A stretch of DNA of 64,000 nucleotides, from positions 434,001 through 498,000 of the forward strand of contig NZ_JACWAB010000001.1 in the NCBI RefSeq assembly GCF_020483305.1, given 5' to 3'. The stretch is from Arthrobacter sp. UM1 (GTDB lineage: Bacteria; Actinomycetota; Actinomycetes; Actinomycetales; Micrococcaceae). Shown in pieces: positions 42,067 through 50,554 of the stretch (within the stretch, counting starts at the first letter, position 1; every line of letters begins with the position of its first letter). Under the pieces are notes generated by a model that was given only the letters and a program-made list of their open reading frames with translations, searched no databases and was not told where the DNA came from. A program made the position numbers and the translations under genes.

Positions 42067-42695
42067 CGCGACCTCTGGATGCTGGCGAGCACTGCCTTGA
42101 GCACCTCGGACACGTTGGCCGAGGCCACCGCGTCCGGATCATCCGCCGCGAGGCGGTCCCACGCCTTGCCCGCGTCCTTCTCGCTCCAGCCGAGAGACTC
42201 GAGCGCCGCGAGCACCTGAGGACGGACCCCCGCCTCGGGCGCTCCCGATCCCCCGGGCAGCGGAGCCGTGCCGGGCACCGCGGGCATCTTGTCCTTGAGC
42301 TCGAGGAGCATGCGGGCCGCGGACTTCGGGCCGATACCCGGGACCGATTGCAGGGCCGCCTTGTCCTCGTTGGCCACCGCGGTGCGCAGGGCGTCCGCGT
42401 CATGCACGGAGAGGACGGCCAGGCCGAGCTTGGGTCCGACCCCCGTGACCGAGGTGATGATCTCGAAGGCCTCCTTGGAGTCCTTGTCCGCGAAGCCGTA
42501 GAGCGTCATCGAGTCCTCCCGCACCACCATGGAGGTGTGGAGGACGGTCTCAGAGCCGACGCGCAGGCCCGCGAGGGCCGGCGCGGGCGCATAGACCTCG
42601 AATCCGATCCCGCCGACGAGGACCACGGCGGTCTGCAGGGTCACGGAGGCGACCTCGCCCCGGAGAATGGCAATCACGGAAGGAATCACGCTCAC
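42063..42695 (-). CDS. ruvA: Holliday junction branch migration protein RuvA
   Basis: Tetrameric junction-binding protein of about 210 residues. It has the N-terminal OB fold ([30 protein letters not shown]) and two helix-hairpin-helix motifs ([35 protein letters not shown]). The C-terminal RuvB-binding domain is [17 protein letters not shown]. Starts GTG at 42695, 42689 or 42677 are all possible and none has a good Shine-Dalgarno sequence; IAILRG is the conserved opening, so 42677 is plausible. A LexA-type box lies about 40 bases upstream. Confidence 0.95.
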   Translation of the reverse strand: MSVIPSVIAILRGEVASVTLQTAVVLVGGIGFEVYAPAPALAGLRVGSETVLHTSMVVREDSMTLYGFADKDSKEAFEIITSVTGVGPKLGLAVLSVHDADALRTAVANEDKAALQSVPGIGPKSAARMLLELKDKMPAVPGTAPLPGGSGAPEAGVRPQVLAALESLGWSEKDAGKAWDRLAADDPDAVASANVSEVLKAVLASIQRSR

Positions 42696-42735
42696 TGGCT
42701 CGACGGCGGCGCGGGGTTCAGCGCCCGAATCCGAT

Positions 42736-42751
42736 TAGAACATACTTTCGA
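42736..42751. promoter_or_regulatory. LexA (SOS) box upstream of ruvA
   Basis: On the minus strand TCGAAAGTATGTTCTA matches the actinobacterial SOS consensus TCGAAC-N4-GTTCGA at 10 of 12 defined positions. It lies in the ruvC-ruvA gap, so ruvAB may have an SOS-controlled promoter separate from that of ruvC. Confidence 0.65.
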
Positions 42752-42761
42752 AGAAACCGCG

Positions 42762-43439
42762 TCAGCTGCGGCGACCGAAGCTCCGCGCTCCCCCGCGGCG
42801 GCCCCGGCTCTCCGCCTCCGCCCACGCCCGCTGGGCCGGGGTCATCCCGGACTGAGAGGCCGGCGCCACGGTGGCGCGCGCGGCTCCGACCGTCTGCGCG
42901 CCCTCGGCCGCCGCGACCGAGCTGCGCCAGCCGGCGGCGATGGCGAGGGCGAGGGCGTCCGCGGCGTCGGCGGGCTTCGGGGCCGCCTCGAGGCCCAGGA
43001 TCCGGACGACCATCGCCGCCACTGCGTCCTTGCCCGCCTGGCCGCTGCCGGTGACGGCGGCCTTGACCTCCGTCGGGGTGTAGAGGGCCACGGGAATGCG
43101 ACGGCGAGCCGCGGCGACGATGACCGCCCCGGACGCCTGCGCCGTCCCCATCACGGTGCTCACGTTGTTGTGGCTGAACACGCGCTCGAGGGCGAAGACG
43201 TCCGGCCGGTGCCGGTCCATCCACTCCTCGACCGCATCGGCGATCTCCAAGAGCCGCGCGTCGAGCGGGACGGAGGCGTCCGTGCCCACCACGCCGACGT
43301 CCACCAGCTTCGCCCGGCGGTTCGCGGAGACGTCCACGACCCCGATGCCGCAGCGGGTCAGACCGGGGTCCACACCGAGAATGCGAACGGGCCGCGTCCC
43401 GGGAGACCCCTGGGCGCGGCCCGCGCTCTGCGCAGTCAT
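42762..43439 (-). CDS. ruvC: Crossover junction endodeoxyribonuclease RuvC
   Basis: Resolves Holliday junctions. 225 residues: [17 protein letters not shown] with the first catalytic Asp, [23 protein letters not shown] with the Glu, and the distal Asp in [15 protein letters not shown]. The tail beyond about residue 185 is Ala/Arg-rich and longer than in typical RuvC (about 170-190 residues). It follows the YebC gene by 11 bases. Confidence 0.96.
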   Translation of the reverse strand: MTAQSAGRAQGSPGTRPVRILGVDPGLTRCGIGVVDVSANRRAKLVDVGVVGTDASVPLDARLLEIADAVEEWMDRHRPDVFALERVFSHNNVSTVMGTAQASGAVIVAAARRRIPVALYTPTEVKAAVTGSGQAGKDAVAAMVVRILGLEAAPKPADAADALALAIAAGWRSSVAAAEGAQTVGAARATVAPASQSGMTPAQRAWAEAESRGRRGGARSFGRRS

Positions 43440-43450
43440 CGAGACGGACG

Positions 43451-44206
43451 TCAGTCGTTCTCGAGCTCCGCCATGACCTCGGCGGAGATGTCGGCGTTCG
43501 AGTAGACGTTCTGGACGTCGTCGAGCTCTTCGATGGCGTCCGCAAGGCGCAGGAACTTTCGCGCGGCGTCCGCATCCAGCTCGACCTGCATCGAGGGGAC
43601 GAACTCGACCTCGTCCGTCTCGTACTCGATGCCCGCCTCCTCGAGGCCGGCGACGACGGCGCGGAGGTCGCTCGGATCCGAGAGGACCTCGAAGCTGTCA
43701 CCGGACTCCTTGACCTCCTCGGCGCCCGCGTCGAGGACCGCCATGAGGACGTCGTCCTCCGTCAGCTCCTTCTTGGGGAGGCTGACGAGGCCCTTGCGGG
43801 AGAACATGTAGGCCACGGAACCCGGGTCCGCGACGGTGCCGCCGTTGCGGGTGATGGCCACGCGGACCTCGGAGGCGGCGCGGTTCTTGTTGTCCGTGAG
43901 GCACTCGACGAGGAGGGCGGAGCCCTGCGGGCCGCGCGCCTCGTAGATGATCTCGGAGTAGTCCACGACCTCGCCGGTGAGGCCCGCGCCGCGCTTGATG
44001 GCGCGGTCGATGTTGTCGTTCGGAACCGAGGTCTTCTTGGCCTTCTGGACAGCGAGCTCGAGCGCCGGGTTGCCGGAGAGGTCGGCGCCGCCCGCGCGGG
44101 CCGCGACCTCGATGTTCTTGATGAGCTTCGCGAAGGCCTTGGCACGCTTGGCGTCGATGGCCGCCTTCTTGTGCTTGGTGGTGGCCCATTTGGAGTGTCC
44201 GGACAT
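43451..44206 (-). CDS. YebC/PmpR-family transcription or translation regulator
   Basis: 251 residues starting [27 protein letters not shown], the invariant YebC opening. It then has [14 protein letters not shown] and the acidic C-terminal domains. YebC proteins act as regulators near ruvC in many bacteria, and recent work links the family to relief of ribosome stalling; the role here is not known. The pdxT-yebC-ruvC-ruvA-ruvB order is conserved in Actinobacteria. Confidence 0.95.
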   Translation of the reverse strand: MSGHSKWATTKHKKAAIDAKRAKAFAKLIKNIEVAARAGGADLSGNPALELAVQKAKKTSVPNDNIDRAIKRGAGLTGEVVDYSEIIYEARGPQGSALLVECLTDNKNRAASEVRVAITRNGGTVADPGSVAYMFSRKGLVSLPKKELTEDDVLMAVLDAGAEEVKESGDSFEVLSDPSDLRAVVAGLEEAGIEYETDEVEFVPSMQVELDADAARKFLRLADAIEELDDVQNVYSNADISAEVMAELEND

Positions 44207-44213
44207 GCTCTGC

Positions 44214-44879
44214 TTATCTCCTCGCGACGATGGTCATGAACAGTTCGTGGATCCGCCGCTCGTCCGTCACCTCGGGATGGAAGCTCGTGGCCAGCAGATT
44301 CTCCGAACGCACTGCGACGATTCTACCGTCGGAGGCCAAATCCAGCGCCTCGGCGTCCGCATGGCGCTCCAGCTGGGGCGCGGGGACGCGCGCCAGGACC
44401 TCGACGCCCGGCCCCGCCTCGAGGACGAGCGGCGCGCGGATGAAGACCGCGTGCACCGGGTCCGGCTCGAGCCCCCGGAACGCGAGATCCGCCTCGAAGC
44501 TCTCGCGCTGGCGCCCGAACGCATTCCTCTTGACCGTCATGTCGAGGCCGCCGAAGGACTCCTGAGGCCGCCCGCGCGCGTCCAGGGCCGGGTCCTCGAT
44601 CCGGTCCGCGAGCATGATGAGCCCGGCGCAGGACCCGTAGACGGGGAGCCCGTCCGCGATGAGCTCCCGGATGGGCTCGAGCAGGCCGAAGACGCGGGCG
44701 AGCTTCGCGATCGTCGTCGACTCCCCTCCCGGGAGGATGAGGCCGGATATCCCCTCGAGGTCCTGGGGTCGGCGGACGGGCCGCGGGTCGGCGCCCGCGG
44801 CCCGCGCGGAGGCGATGTGCTCGCGGAAGTCGCCCTGCACGGCGAGCACGCCGACGCGCGGGGTCTGGGACACGGTCAC
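44214..44879 (-). CDS. pdxT: Pyridoxal 5'-phosphate synthase glutaminase subunit
   Basis: Supplies ammonia to PdxS for one-step PLP synthesis. 221 residues: [23 protein letters not shown], the nucleophile Cys84 in [10 protein letters not shown], and the His201/Glu203 pair in SFHPEVT. GTG at 44879 has GAGGAGG a few bases upstream. The partner gene pdxS is not adjacent; it lies about 5.7 kb away on the same strand, with murT-gatD, a CapA-like gene and an M3 peptidase between them. Confidence 0.96.
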   Translation of the reverse strand: MTVSQTPRVGVLAVQGDFREHIASARAAGADPRPVRRPQDLEGISGLILPGGESTTIAKLARVFGLLEPIRELIADGLPVYGSCAGLIMLADRIEDPALDARGRPQESFGGLDMTVKRNAFGRQRESFEADLAFRGLEPDPVHAVFIRAPLVLEAGPGVEVLARVPAPQLERHADAEALDLASDGRIVAVRSENLLATSFHPEVTDERRIHELFMTIVARR

Positions 44880-44902
44880 GGGGCCTCCTCAGGCGGATGA
44901 AC

Positions 44903-44908
44903 TAAGAT
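44903..44908 (+). promoter_or_regulatory. -10 box TAAGAT for murT (leaderless type)
   Basis: TAAGAT ends 8 bases before the murT ATG, and no Shine-Dalgarno sequence is present in the 37-base gap shared with divergent pdxT. Confidence 0.4.
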
Positions 44909-44916
44909 CCAAAGAT

Positions 44917-46224
44917 ATGATCCCCGTCAGCATCCTGGTCGGAAAAGCCGTACGTGTCGCCGCTCGACTTCGGGGCTCCGGATCGGCTTTCCCGGGTCTC
45001 GTCGTGGAGCGGATGGACCCCGGATTCATGGCCGCGATGCTCGCCCGGCTGCCGCGCGGGGTCATCGTGGTCTCCGGCACCAACGGGAAGACCACCACCA
45101 CCAAGATGGTGGTCGAGCTGCTCCGCTCTCAGGGGCTGCGGGTCTTCACCAACCGCTCCGGGTCCAACTTCACGCGAGGCGTCGTCGCCTCCCTCGTGAC
45201 GGAGGCGCGCCTGACGGGCCGCCTCGACGCGGACATCGCGGTGCTCGAGCTGGACGAGGCCCATGCGGTGCACTTCGTCCGCCAGGTTCAGCCGACCTAC
45301 TCCCTTCTGCTCAACGTCCTCCGCGACCAGCTGGACCGCTTCGGGGAGATCGACACGACCGCGGGCTTCCTCGACACGATCGCCTCCCGCACCTCCGAGG
45401 CCGTGGTCCTCAACCGCGAGGACCCGCGCGTGGCCCGGATCGCGGAGCGCGGTGCGCTGAAGTCCGGGGCGGAGACCGTGTACTTCGGCCTCGCGCCCGA
45501 GCTGCGCCGCCTGTTCCCCTCGGACGACGAGATGCGGGCCTCCGGAGACGCCGTCGTCGAGGCGGAGGGACGCGCCGAGCACCCTGCCGACGCGCTCGCG
45601 GCGGACGTCCTGCTCACACGCGTCGAGGGGCACGAGGCAGACTTCGTGATGGACGGCCGCACCGTTCACGCCAGCCTGGCCCTCAAGGGGGTCTACAACG
45701 TCTTCAACGCGGCCGCCGCGATCGCGCTCGTGCGCCGGGTCGTGGGCGCGGAGCTCGACGAGCCGGCCCTCGTCTCGGCTCTCGAGGCGGTCACGCCCGC
45801 CTTCGGCCGCGGCGAGTCGCTCGTGGTCCGGGAACAGCCGCTGGAACTCGTGCTCGTCAAGAACCCCTCCGGCTTCCGCCTGGGCCTGCAGTCCTTCGAG
45901 CGCGGGGACTTCGCCACGATGATCGCGATCAACGACAACTACGCGGACGGCCGGGACATGTCCTGGCTCTGGGACGTGGACTTCGACATCCTCCGCGACG
46001 GCGGCGTGGACCGCGTCTCCGGCGTGCGGGCGGCGGACATGGCCCTGCGGCTCAAGTACGACGACGTCGCCGTGGGCGCCGTCGAGGAGGATCTCGAGAA
46101 CTCGCTCGAGCGCTTCCTCGCGGAGCACCCGGACCGCCCCAAGCGCATCTTCTGCACGTACACGGCCATGCTCGCCCTGCGCAAGGCCCTCTCCCGCTAC
46201 ACGACCGTGGAGGACTACTCGTGA
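44917..46224 (+). CDS. murT: Lipid II isoglutaminyl synthase, Mur ligase-like subunit MurT
   Basis: With GatD it amidates the alpha-carboxyl of D-Glu in lipid II. 435 residues: ATP-binding GTNGKTTTTK at about 54-63, NRSGSNFTRGV, the LDEAHAVHF motif and NVLRDQLDRFGEIDTT. The C-terminal DUF1727-type domain (KNPSGFRLGLQSF, NDNYADGRDMSWLWDVDF, TYTAMLALRKALS) follows. The four-Cys zinc ribbon inserted in staphylococcal MurT is missing; the protein has a single Cys near its end. The last codons overlap gatD as GTGA. Confidence 0.95.
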   Translation: MIPVSILVGKAVRVAARLRGSGSAFPGLVVERMDPGFMAAMLARLPRGVIVVSGTNGKTTTTKMVVELLRSQGLRVFTNRSGSNFTRGVVASLVTEARLTGRLDADIAVLELDEAHAVHFVRQVQPTYSLLLNVLRDQLDRFGEIDTTAGFLDTIASRTSEAVVLNREDPRVARIAERGALKSGAETVYFGLAPELRRLFPSDDEMRASGDAVVEAEGRAEHPADALAADVLLTRVEGHEADFVMDGRTVHASLALKGVYNVFNAAAAIALVRRVVGAELDEPALVSALEAVTPAFGRGESLVVREQPLELVLVKNPSGFRLGLQSFERGDFATMIAINDNYADGRDMSWLWDVDFDILRDGGVDRVSGVRAADMALRLKYDDVAVGAVEEDLENSLERFLAEHPDRPKRIFCTYTAMLALRKALSRYTTVEDYS

Positions 46225-46970
46225 CCCAGCCCGAGTTCGCCGTCGCCCAGCCCGAGCACGGAGAGCTGCGCATTCTCCAGCTGTACCCCACGGCGATGAA
46301 CATCTACGGGGACTGGGGCAACACGCTCACCCTGGCCCGCCGCGCCGCCTGGCGCGGGTACCGGCCCGTCATCCTCGAGTACAACGGGGGCGGGGAGCTT
46401 CCGGAGGCGGACATCGTCGTCGGCGGCGGAGGGCAGGACTCCGGGCAGGAGGCCATCATCGAGGACTTCGCCCGGATCGGACCGGAGCTGGTCCGGAGGG
46501 CGGAGGACGGCGTGCCGATGCTCGTCATCTGCGGCATGTACCAGCTCTTCGGCCACGACTTCACCATCGTCTCGGGCCGGGTCCTCACCGGGCTCGGCAT
46601 CCTCGACGTGCGCACCCGGGGCACGGAGACACGCCTCATCGGCAACATCGTCACGGACTCGGAGGAGTTCGGGACGATCCTCGGCTATGAGAACCACTCG
46701 GGCCAGACTGAGCTCGGTCCGGGGGCCCGGCCCCTCGGCACCGTGCGGGTGGGCGCCGGGAACAACGGCGAGGACGGGACGGAGGGCGCCCGCGCGCACA
46801 ACGTCGTCGGCACTTACCTGCACGGCTCGCTGCTGCCCAAGAACCCGGCTGTCGCGGACTTCCTCCTCCGCACGGCCGCCGAACGGCGCTACGGAGAGTT
46901 CGCCGGGGCAGACCTCGACGACTCGGCCGAGGAGCGGGCACGCCGCAGCGCGGAGTCTCGGCCCCGCTGA
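46221..46970 (+). CDS. gatD: Lipid II isoglutaminyl synthase, glutamine amidotransferase subunit GatD
   Basis: Glutaminase partner of MurT. 249 residues: LQLYPTAMNIYGDWGN at the N-terminus, the VVGGGGQDSGQE oxyanion region, nucleophile Cys104 in LVICGMYQLFG, and the catalytic His in VVGTYLHGSLLPKNP. The start overlaps murT by 4 bp. The gene is convergent with the CapA-like gene after only 20 bases, and a hairpin spans both stop codons. Confidence 0.95.
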   Translation: MTQPEFAVAQPEHGELRILQLYPTAMNIYGDWGNTLTLARRAAWRGYRPVILEYNGGGELPEADIVVGGGGQDSGQEAIIEDFARIGPELVRRAEDGVPMLVICGMYQLFGHDFTIVSGRVLTGLGILDVRTRGTETRLIGNIVTDSEEFGTILGYENHSGQTELGPGARPLGTVRVGAGNNGEDGTEGARAHNVVGTYLHGSLLPKNPAVADFLLRTAAERRYGEFAGADLDDSAEERARRSAESRPR

Positions 46971-46997
46971 GGCCCGAGCGCCGCAGCTCCTCAGCGG
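46964..46997. terminator. Hairpin built on both stop codons of gatD and the CapA-like gene
   Basis: CCGCTGAGG (46964-46972) pairs with CCTCAGCGG (46989-46997) over a 16-base loop. Each arm contains the TGA of one of the two convergent genes, so it could serve as a bidirectional terminator. Confidence 0.55.
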
Positions 46998-48289
46998 CCT
47001 CCCTGCTGCCCTGCCCCGGAGGGCACGGTCCACTCGACGGCGCCCTGCCTGTCCGCGCCCATGCTGTTGACGGTGCGGGCCGTCCGCTGCCTCGACTCCG
47101 AGGCCTGAGCGGCCGTGGCGCACCCCGGAACGGCGGACCCCGCGCCGACTGGACACCACCGGTAGGGGCCCTCCACGATTCGGCTCGGCGCCCAGCGCAG
47201 CGTCCGCACCGTCCACCGTCCGCCTTCGCGGGCGAACACGGCGTTGACCATGAGCCCCTCGTTGTTGACGGGATACCACGGCGAAAGCTCCGTCACGCTG
47301 TTTCCGAGGCCGTAGACGATCCAGCGCCCGTTGTGCTTCTCGATCGGCAGGACGGAGTGCGTGTGCTCCCCGTAGACCAGATCGAACTGGCCCGAGTCCG
47401 CCAGGGCGCGGCCGGTCTTCACCTGCTGGGCGTTGGGCTGCGAGGCGTACTCCTCCCCCGCGTGCATGTTGGCGATGACGATGTCGGCTCCGGCCTTCCG
47501 CGCAGCCTTCGCCTTGGCGATCATGGCCGCGGCATCGAGCATGTCGACCTGCCAGGGCTTCTCGGGAGTGAGTCCGTTGAGGCCGTACGTTCCGGTGACG
47601 ACGGCCACGCGGGCCCCGTTGGCCGCCGTCATGATCGCGGGGACGGAGGCCTCCCTGGCCGAGAGGTTCGTGCCGGTGTGCCGGAGGCCGGCCCTGTCCA
47701 GGGCGCGGTAGGTTCGCTCGAGCCCTGCCGTGCCCTGGTCGATCGAGTGGTTGCTCGCCGCCGTGCAGGCGTCGTATCCGGCTTCCTTGGCCGCGCCGAG
47801 GATCTGCGGCGGGACGCTGAAGGCCGGGTACGCCGAGTAGGGTCCCTTCGGCTCGGCGACCGGCGTCTCCATCTGGCAGAGAGACAGGTCGGCCTGCTGG
47901 AGAAACGGCCTCTGCGCGGCGATGAGCGGGCCGAAGTCCATGCCGTCCTCCCCGCGGCCCGTCGCCGCGGCGTCCGCCCGGGCCTGCCTCCAGAGTCCCT
48001 CGTGGAGCAGGAAGTCGCCCGACATCGAGACGGACACGCACGGAGCGCCCCCGCAGGCCTTCTCCCCCGCGGCGGAGGCGCCGATCCGCTCCGGAGCGTC
48101 CTGCCCGCCGCCCTTCTCTCCGCCGGCTGACGGAGATGACGACGACGGCCGGGACGAGGGCGCGGCGCCGGACGGGGACGGACTCCCGCCGGGACCCGCG
48201 CAGCCGGACGCGAGCAGGGCGAGCAGCCCGGCCCCGCAGAGCATGAGGCGTTTCGGCCCCCGAGCGGGCCTGGACCGGTGAGCGGACAT
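46991..48289 (-). CDS. CapA-family putative lipoprotein (metallophosphatase-like)
   Basis: A 432-residue secreted protein. The signal peptide ends in the lipobox LASGC (Cys30), followed by a Ser/Pro/Gly-rich linker to about residue 75. A CapA/PgsA-type domain follows: VSMSGDFLLHEGL, FLQQADLSLCQMETPVA, ASNHSIDQGTAGLERT, IVIANMHAGEEY and VYGEHTHSVLPIE, which match the calcineurin-like metal sites (Asp, Asn-His, His, His-x-His). In Bacillus the family makes or anchors poly-gamma-glutamate; no capBC genes are present, so the role is open. GGAGG precedes the ATG. Confidence 0.85.
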   Translation of the reverse strand: MSAHRSRPARGPKRLMLCGAGLLALLASGCAGPGGSPSPSGAAPSSRPSSSSPSAGGEKGGGQDAPERIGASAAGEKACGGAPCVSVSMSGDFLLHEGLWRQARADAAATGRGEDGMDFGPLIAAQRPFLQQADLSLCQMETPVAEPKGPYSAYPAFSVPPQILGAAKEAGYDACTAASNHSIDQGTAGLERTYRALDRAGLRHTGTNLSAREASVPAIMTAANGARVAVVTGTYGLNGLTPEKPWQVDMLDAAAMIAKAKAARKAGADIVIANMHAGEEYASQPNAQQVKTGRALADSGQFDLVYGEHTHSVLPIEKHNGRWIVYGLGNSVTELSPWYPVNNEGLMVNAVFAREGGRWTVRTLRWAPSRIVEGPYRWCPVGAGSAVPGCATAAQASESRQRTARTVNSMGADRQGAVEWTVPSGAGQQGGR

Positions 48290-48353
48290 GGGAACCTCCG
48301 AGACTGGTTGTTCATCAGGCTAGACAACAATGTCCGGAAAACCGAGAGGGCGC

Positions 48354-48359
48354 TAGAGT
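48354..48359 (+). promoter_or_regulatory. -10 box TAGAGT for the M3 peptidase gene (leaderless type)
   Basis: TAGAGT ends 7 bases before the ATG at 48367, and there is no Shine-Dalgarno sequence. The divergent gap also has an imperfect inverted repeat, TTGTT (48308-48312) and AACAA (48326-48330). Confidence 0.45.
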
Positions 48360-48366
48360 CTGACCT

Positions 48367-50421
48367 ATGAAAGAAGACCTTCTGAAACCCTCGTCTTTGC
48401 CCGGCGGACTGTCCGATCTGAGCGGACTGACCGTCTCCTCGATCGACGTCCTCCTGGGTCGGGCCACCGAGCTCGAGCGGAGAGCCTGGGCCGCGATCTC
48501 GGCGGACGACGCTGCGCCGACGTTCGAGAACGTCGTCGTCCCCCTCGAAGAGGCCCGGGCCGCCGCGGAGCGCGCGTACGCCGTGCTGGGGACGTTCGAG
48601 GGGTCGATGAGCACACCGGAGATCCAGGCGCTCGCAGAGGAGTGGGCGCCGAAGCTGGCGGAGCACCGCTCCGCCGCCGCCCGGAACCGCGGCCTCACCG
48701 CGCGGCTCGCCGCCGTCCCCGAGGACGGGCTCGACGCCGAGCAGCGGCACGTCCTCTCCGAGTGGAGGAAGGACGTCGAGGCGGCCGGCGCCTACGTCCC
48801 GGAGGAGCACCGCGAGGAGCTCGGCAGGATCGAGCAGGAGCTGGCCCGCTGCGAGGCCGAGTACGCGGGCACCGTCCTCAAGGCCGCCGAGGACGCCGCC
48901 TTCGTCACGCGGCGGGTTGAGGATCTCGCCGGGCTCTCGGCGACGGCCGTGGAGCGGGCCCGTGCCAACGCGGAGTCGGCCGGGCTGGAGGGCGCCTGGA
49001 GGCTGCCGCAGGACCTGTTCTGTGCGCCCGCGGCGATCTCGTCCATGACGGATCCGGACGCGCGAGCCGCGTACTACCTCAACTCGGTCAACCGGGGCCG
49101 CGGGCCGGTGCGGGACGCCGGCGCAGCGGACACGCCGGAGAACCTCGCGCTCGCGGCCCGCATGGCGGCGCTGCGGAGCCGGCGCGCCGCGCTCTTCGGC
49201 GCCTCGAGCCACGCCGAGCTGACGCTGCGGCAGTCCGTGGCCGGTTCGGTCGAGACGGCTCTCGGCATGCTGGAGCGCCTCGTGCCGAAGGCGCTCGCCA
49301 GCTTCGAGCGGGAGCTCGACGTCATGGCCGAGACGGCCGGCGTGGACCGGGAGGGCATCCGCCCCTCGGACGTGCCGTTCCTGCTCGCCCTCGTGGCGAG
49401 GGAGCGGTACAGCGTGGACGAGGAGGCGCTGCGACCGTACTTCGAGCTGGACCGGGTCCTCGAGGAGGGCGTCTTCCGGGCGGCTCGCGGGCTCTACGGG
49501 ATCACCTTCACGGAGGAGAAGGGGCTTCCCGTCTACGAGGAGTCCGTCCGCGTCTGGTCCGTCCGGGACGAGGACGGCTCGCCGCTCGGCATGTTCCTCG
49601 GCGACTTCTTCGCCCGCCCCACGAAGCAGGGCGGGGCCTGGATGCACGACCTCGTCGGCGCCAACGGCATGACCGGCGAGCGCCCGGTGGTGCTCAACAC
49701 GCTGAACCTGCAGCCGGCGGCCGCGGGCGAGCCCGTGCTCCTGTCCCTCGACAACGTGCGGACGCTCTTCCACGAGTTCGGCCACGCCCTGCACTCTCTG
49801 CTCACCCGGACGGCGTACCCGTCCGCGGCCGGGACCGCCGTGCCGCGCGACTTCGTGGAGTACCCCTCGCAGGTCAACGAGATGTGGATGTTCGAGCCGG
49901 GCGTCGTCGAGCACTACGCCGTCCACGTGGAGACGGGAGAGCCGCTCGCCCCGGACGCCGTCGAGGCGGTGCGGGCCTCGGCGCAGTGGGGCGAGGGCTT
50001 CCGCACGAGCGAGTACCTGGGCGCCGCCCTGCTGGACATGGCCTGGCACACCCGGACGGCGGCGGATCCGCAGATCGAGGGCGCCGAGGCCGCGCTGCGC
50101 TTCGAGGAGGAGGTCCTGGCCCGCTACGGCTTCGACCGCCTGCCCGTCAGCCCCCGCTACCGCACCGGCAACTTCAAGCACATCTTCGCCGGCGGCTATG
50201 CGGCGGGCTACTACTCCTACATCTACTCGGAGATGATGGACGCCGAGACGGTGGCCTGGTTCGAGGAACACGGCGGCCTTTCCCGGGAGAACGGCGAGCG
50301 CTTCCGCCGCCTGCTCCTGGAGACCGGCAACCGACAGGATCCCGCCCAGTCCTTCCGCGACTTCCTGGGCAGGGACCCGAGGATCGAGCCGCTTCTGCGC
50401 CGCCGCGGGCTCGAGGGCTGA
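48367..50421 (+). CDS. M3 family zinc metallopeptidase (oligopeptidase A / Dcp-like)
   Basis: Degrades short peptides in the cytoplasm. 684 residues: a helical N-terminal part, the zinc site FHEFGHALHSLL (HExxH type, near residue 468) with the downstream Glu in FVEYPSQVNEMW. The substrate-binding YRTGNFKHIFAGGYAAGYYSYIYSEMMDA segment (split as HIFAGGYAAGYYSYIYSE) is typical of M3A. No signal peptide. It is probably leaderless. It stands between the CapA-like gene (divergent) and pdxS (convergent). Confidence 0.95.
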   Translation: MKEDLLKPSSLPGGLSDLSGLTVSSIDVLLGRATELERRAWAAISADDAAPTFENVVVPLEEARAAAERAYAVLGTFEGSMSTPEIQALAEEWAPKLAEHRSAAARNRGLTARLAAVPEDGLDAEQRHVLSEWRKDVEAAGAYVPEEHREELGRIEQELARCEAEYAGTVLKAAEDAAFVTRRVEDLAGLSATAVERARANAESAGLEGAWRLPQDLFCAPAAISSMTDPDARAAYYLNSVNRGRGPVRDAGAADTPENLALAARMAALRSRRAALFGASSHAELTLRQSVAGSVETALGMLERLVPKALASFERELDVMAETAGVDREGIRPSDVPFLLALVARERYSVDEEALRPYFELDRVLEEGVFRAARGLYGITFTEEKGLPVYEESVRVWSVRDEDGSPLGMFLGDFFARPTKQGGAWMHDLVGANGMTGERPVVLNTLNLQPAAAGEPVLLSLDNVRTLFHEFGHALHSLLTRTAYPSAAGTAVPRDFVEYPSQVNEMWMFEPGVVEHYAVHVETGEPLAPDAVEAVRASAQWGEGFRTSEYLGAALLDMAWHTRTAADPQIEGAEAALRFEEEVLARYGFDRLPVSPRYRTGNFKHIFAGGYAAGYYSYIYSEMMDAETVAWFEEHGGLSRENGERFRRLLLETGNRQDPAQSFRDFLGRDPRIEPLLRRRGLEG

Positions 50422-50466
50422 GGCCCGGGGCGGGGACCTCTCCCCCGCCCCCGCGGGGAGACGACG

Positions 50467-50506
50467 ACGGCGGCCGTCCCGGGCCTTCCCCGGTGACGGC
50501 CGCCGT
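50467..50506. terminator. Bidirectional terminator between the M3 peptidase gene and pdxS
   Basis: ACGGCGGCCGTC (50467-50478) pairs with GACGGCCGCCGT (50495-50506), extended inside by CCGGG/CCCGG, with a 5-base loop and one bulge. It lies midway between two convergent genes. Confidence 0.7.
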
Positions 50507-50554
50507 GCCGTGGGCGCAGCCTCTCCCGCTGAGCGGGCTGGTGCGCCGCCTCTC

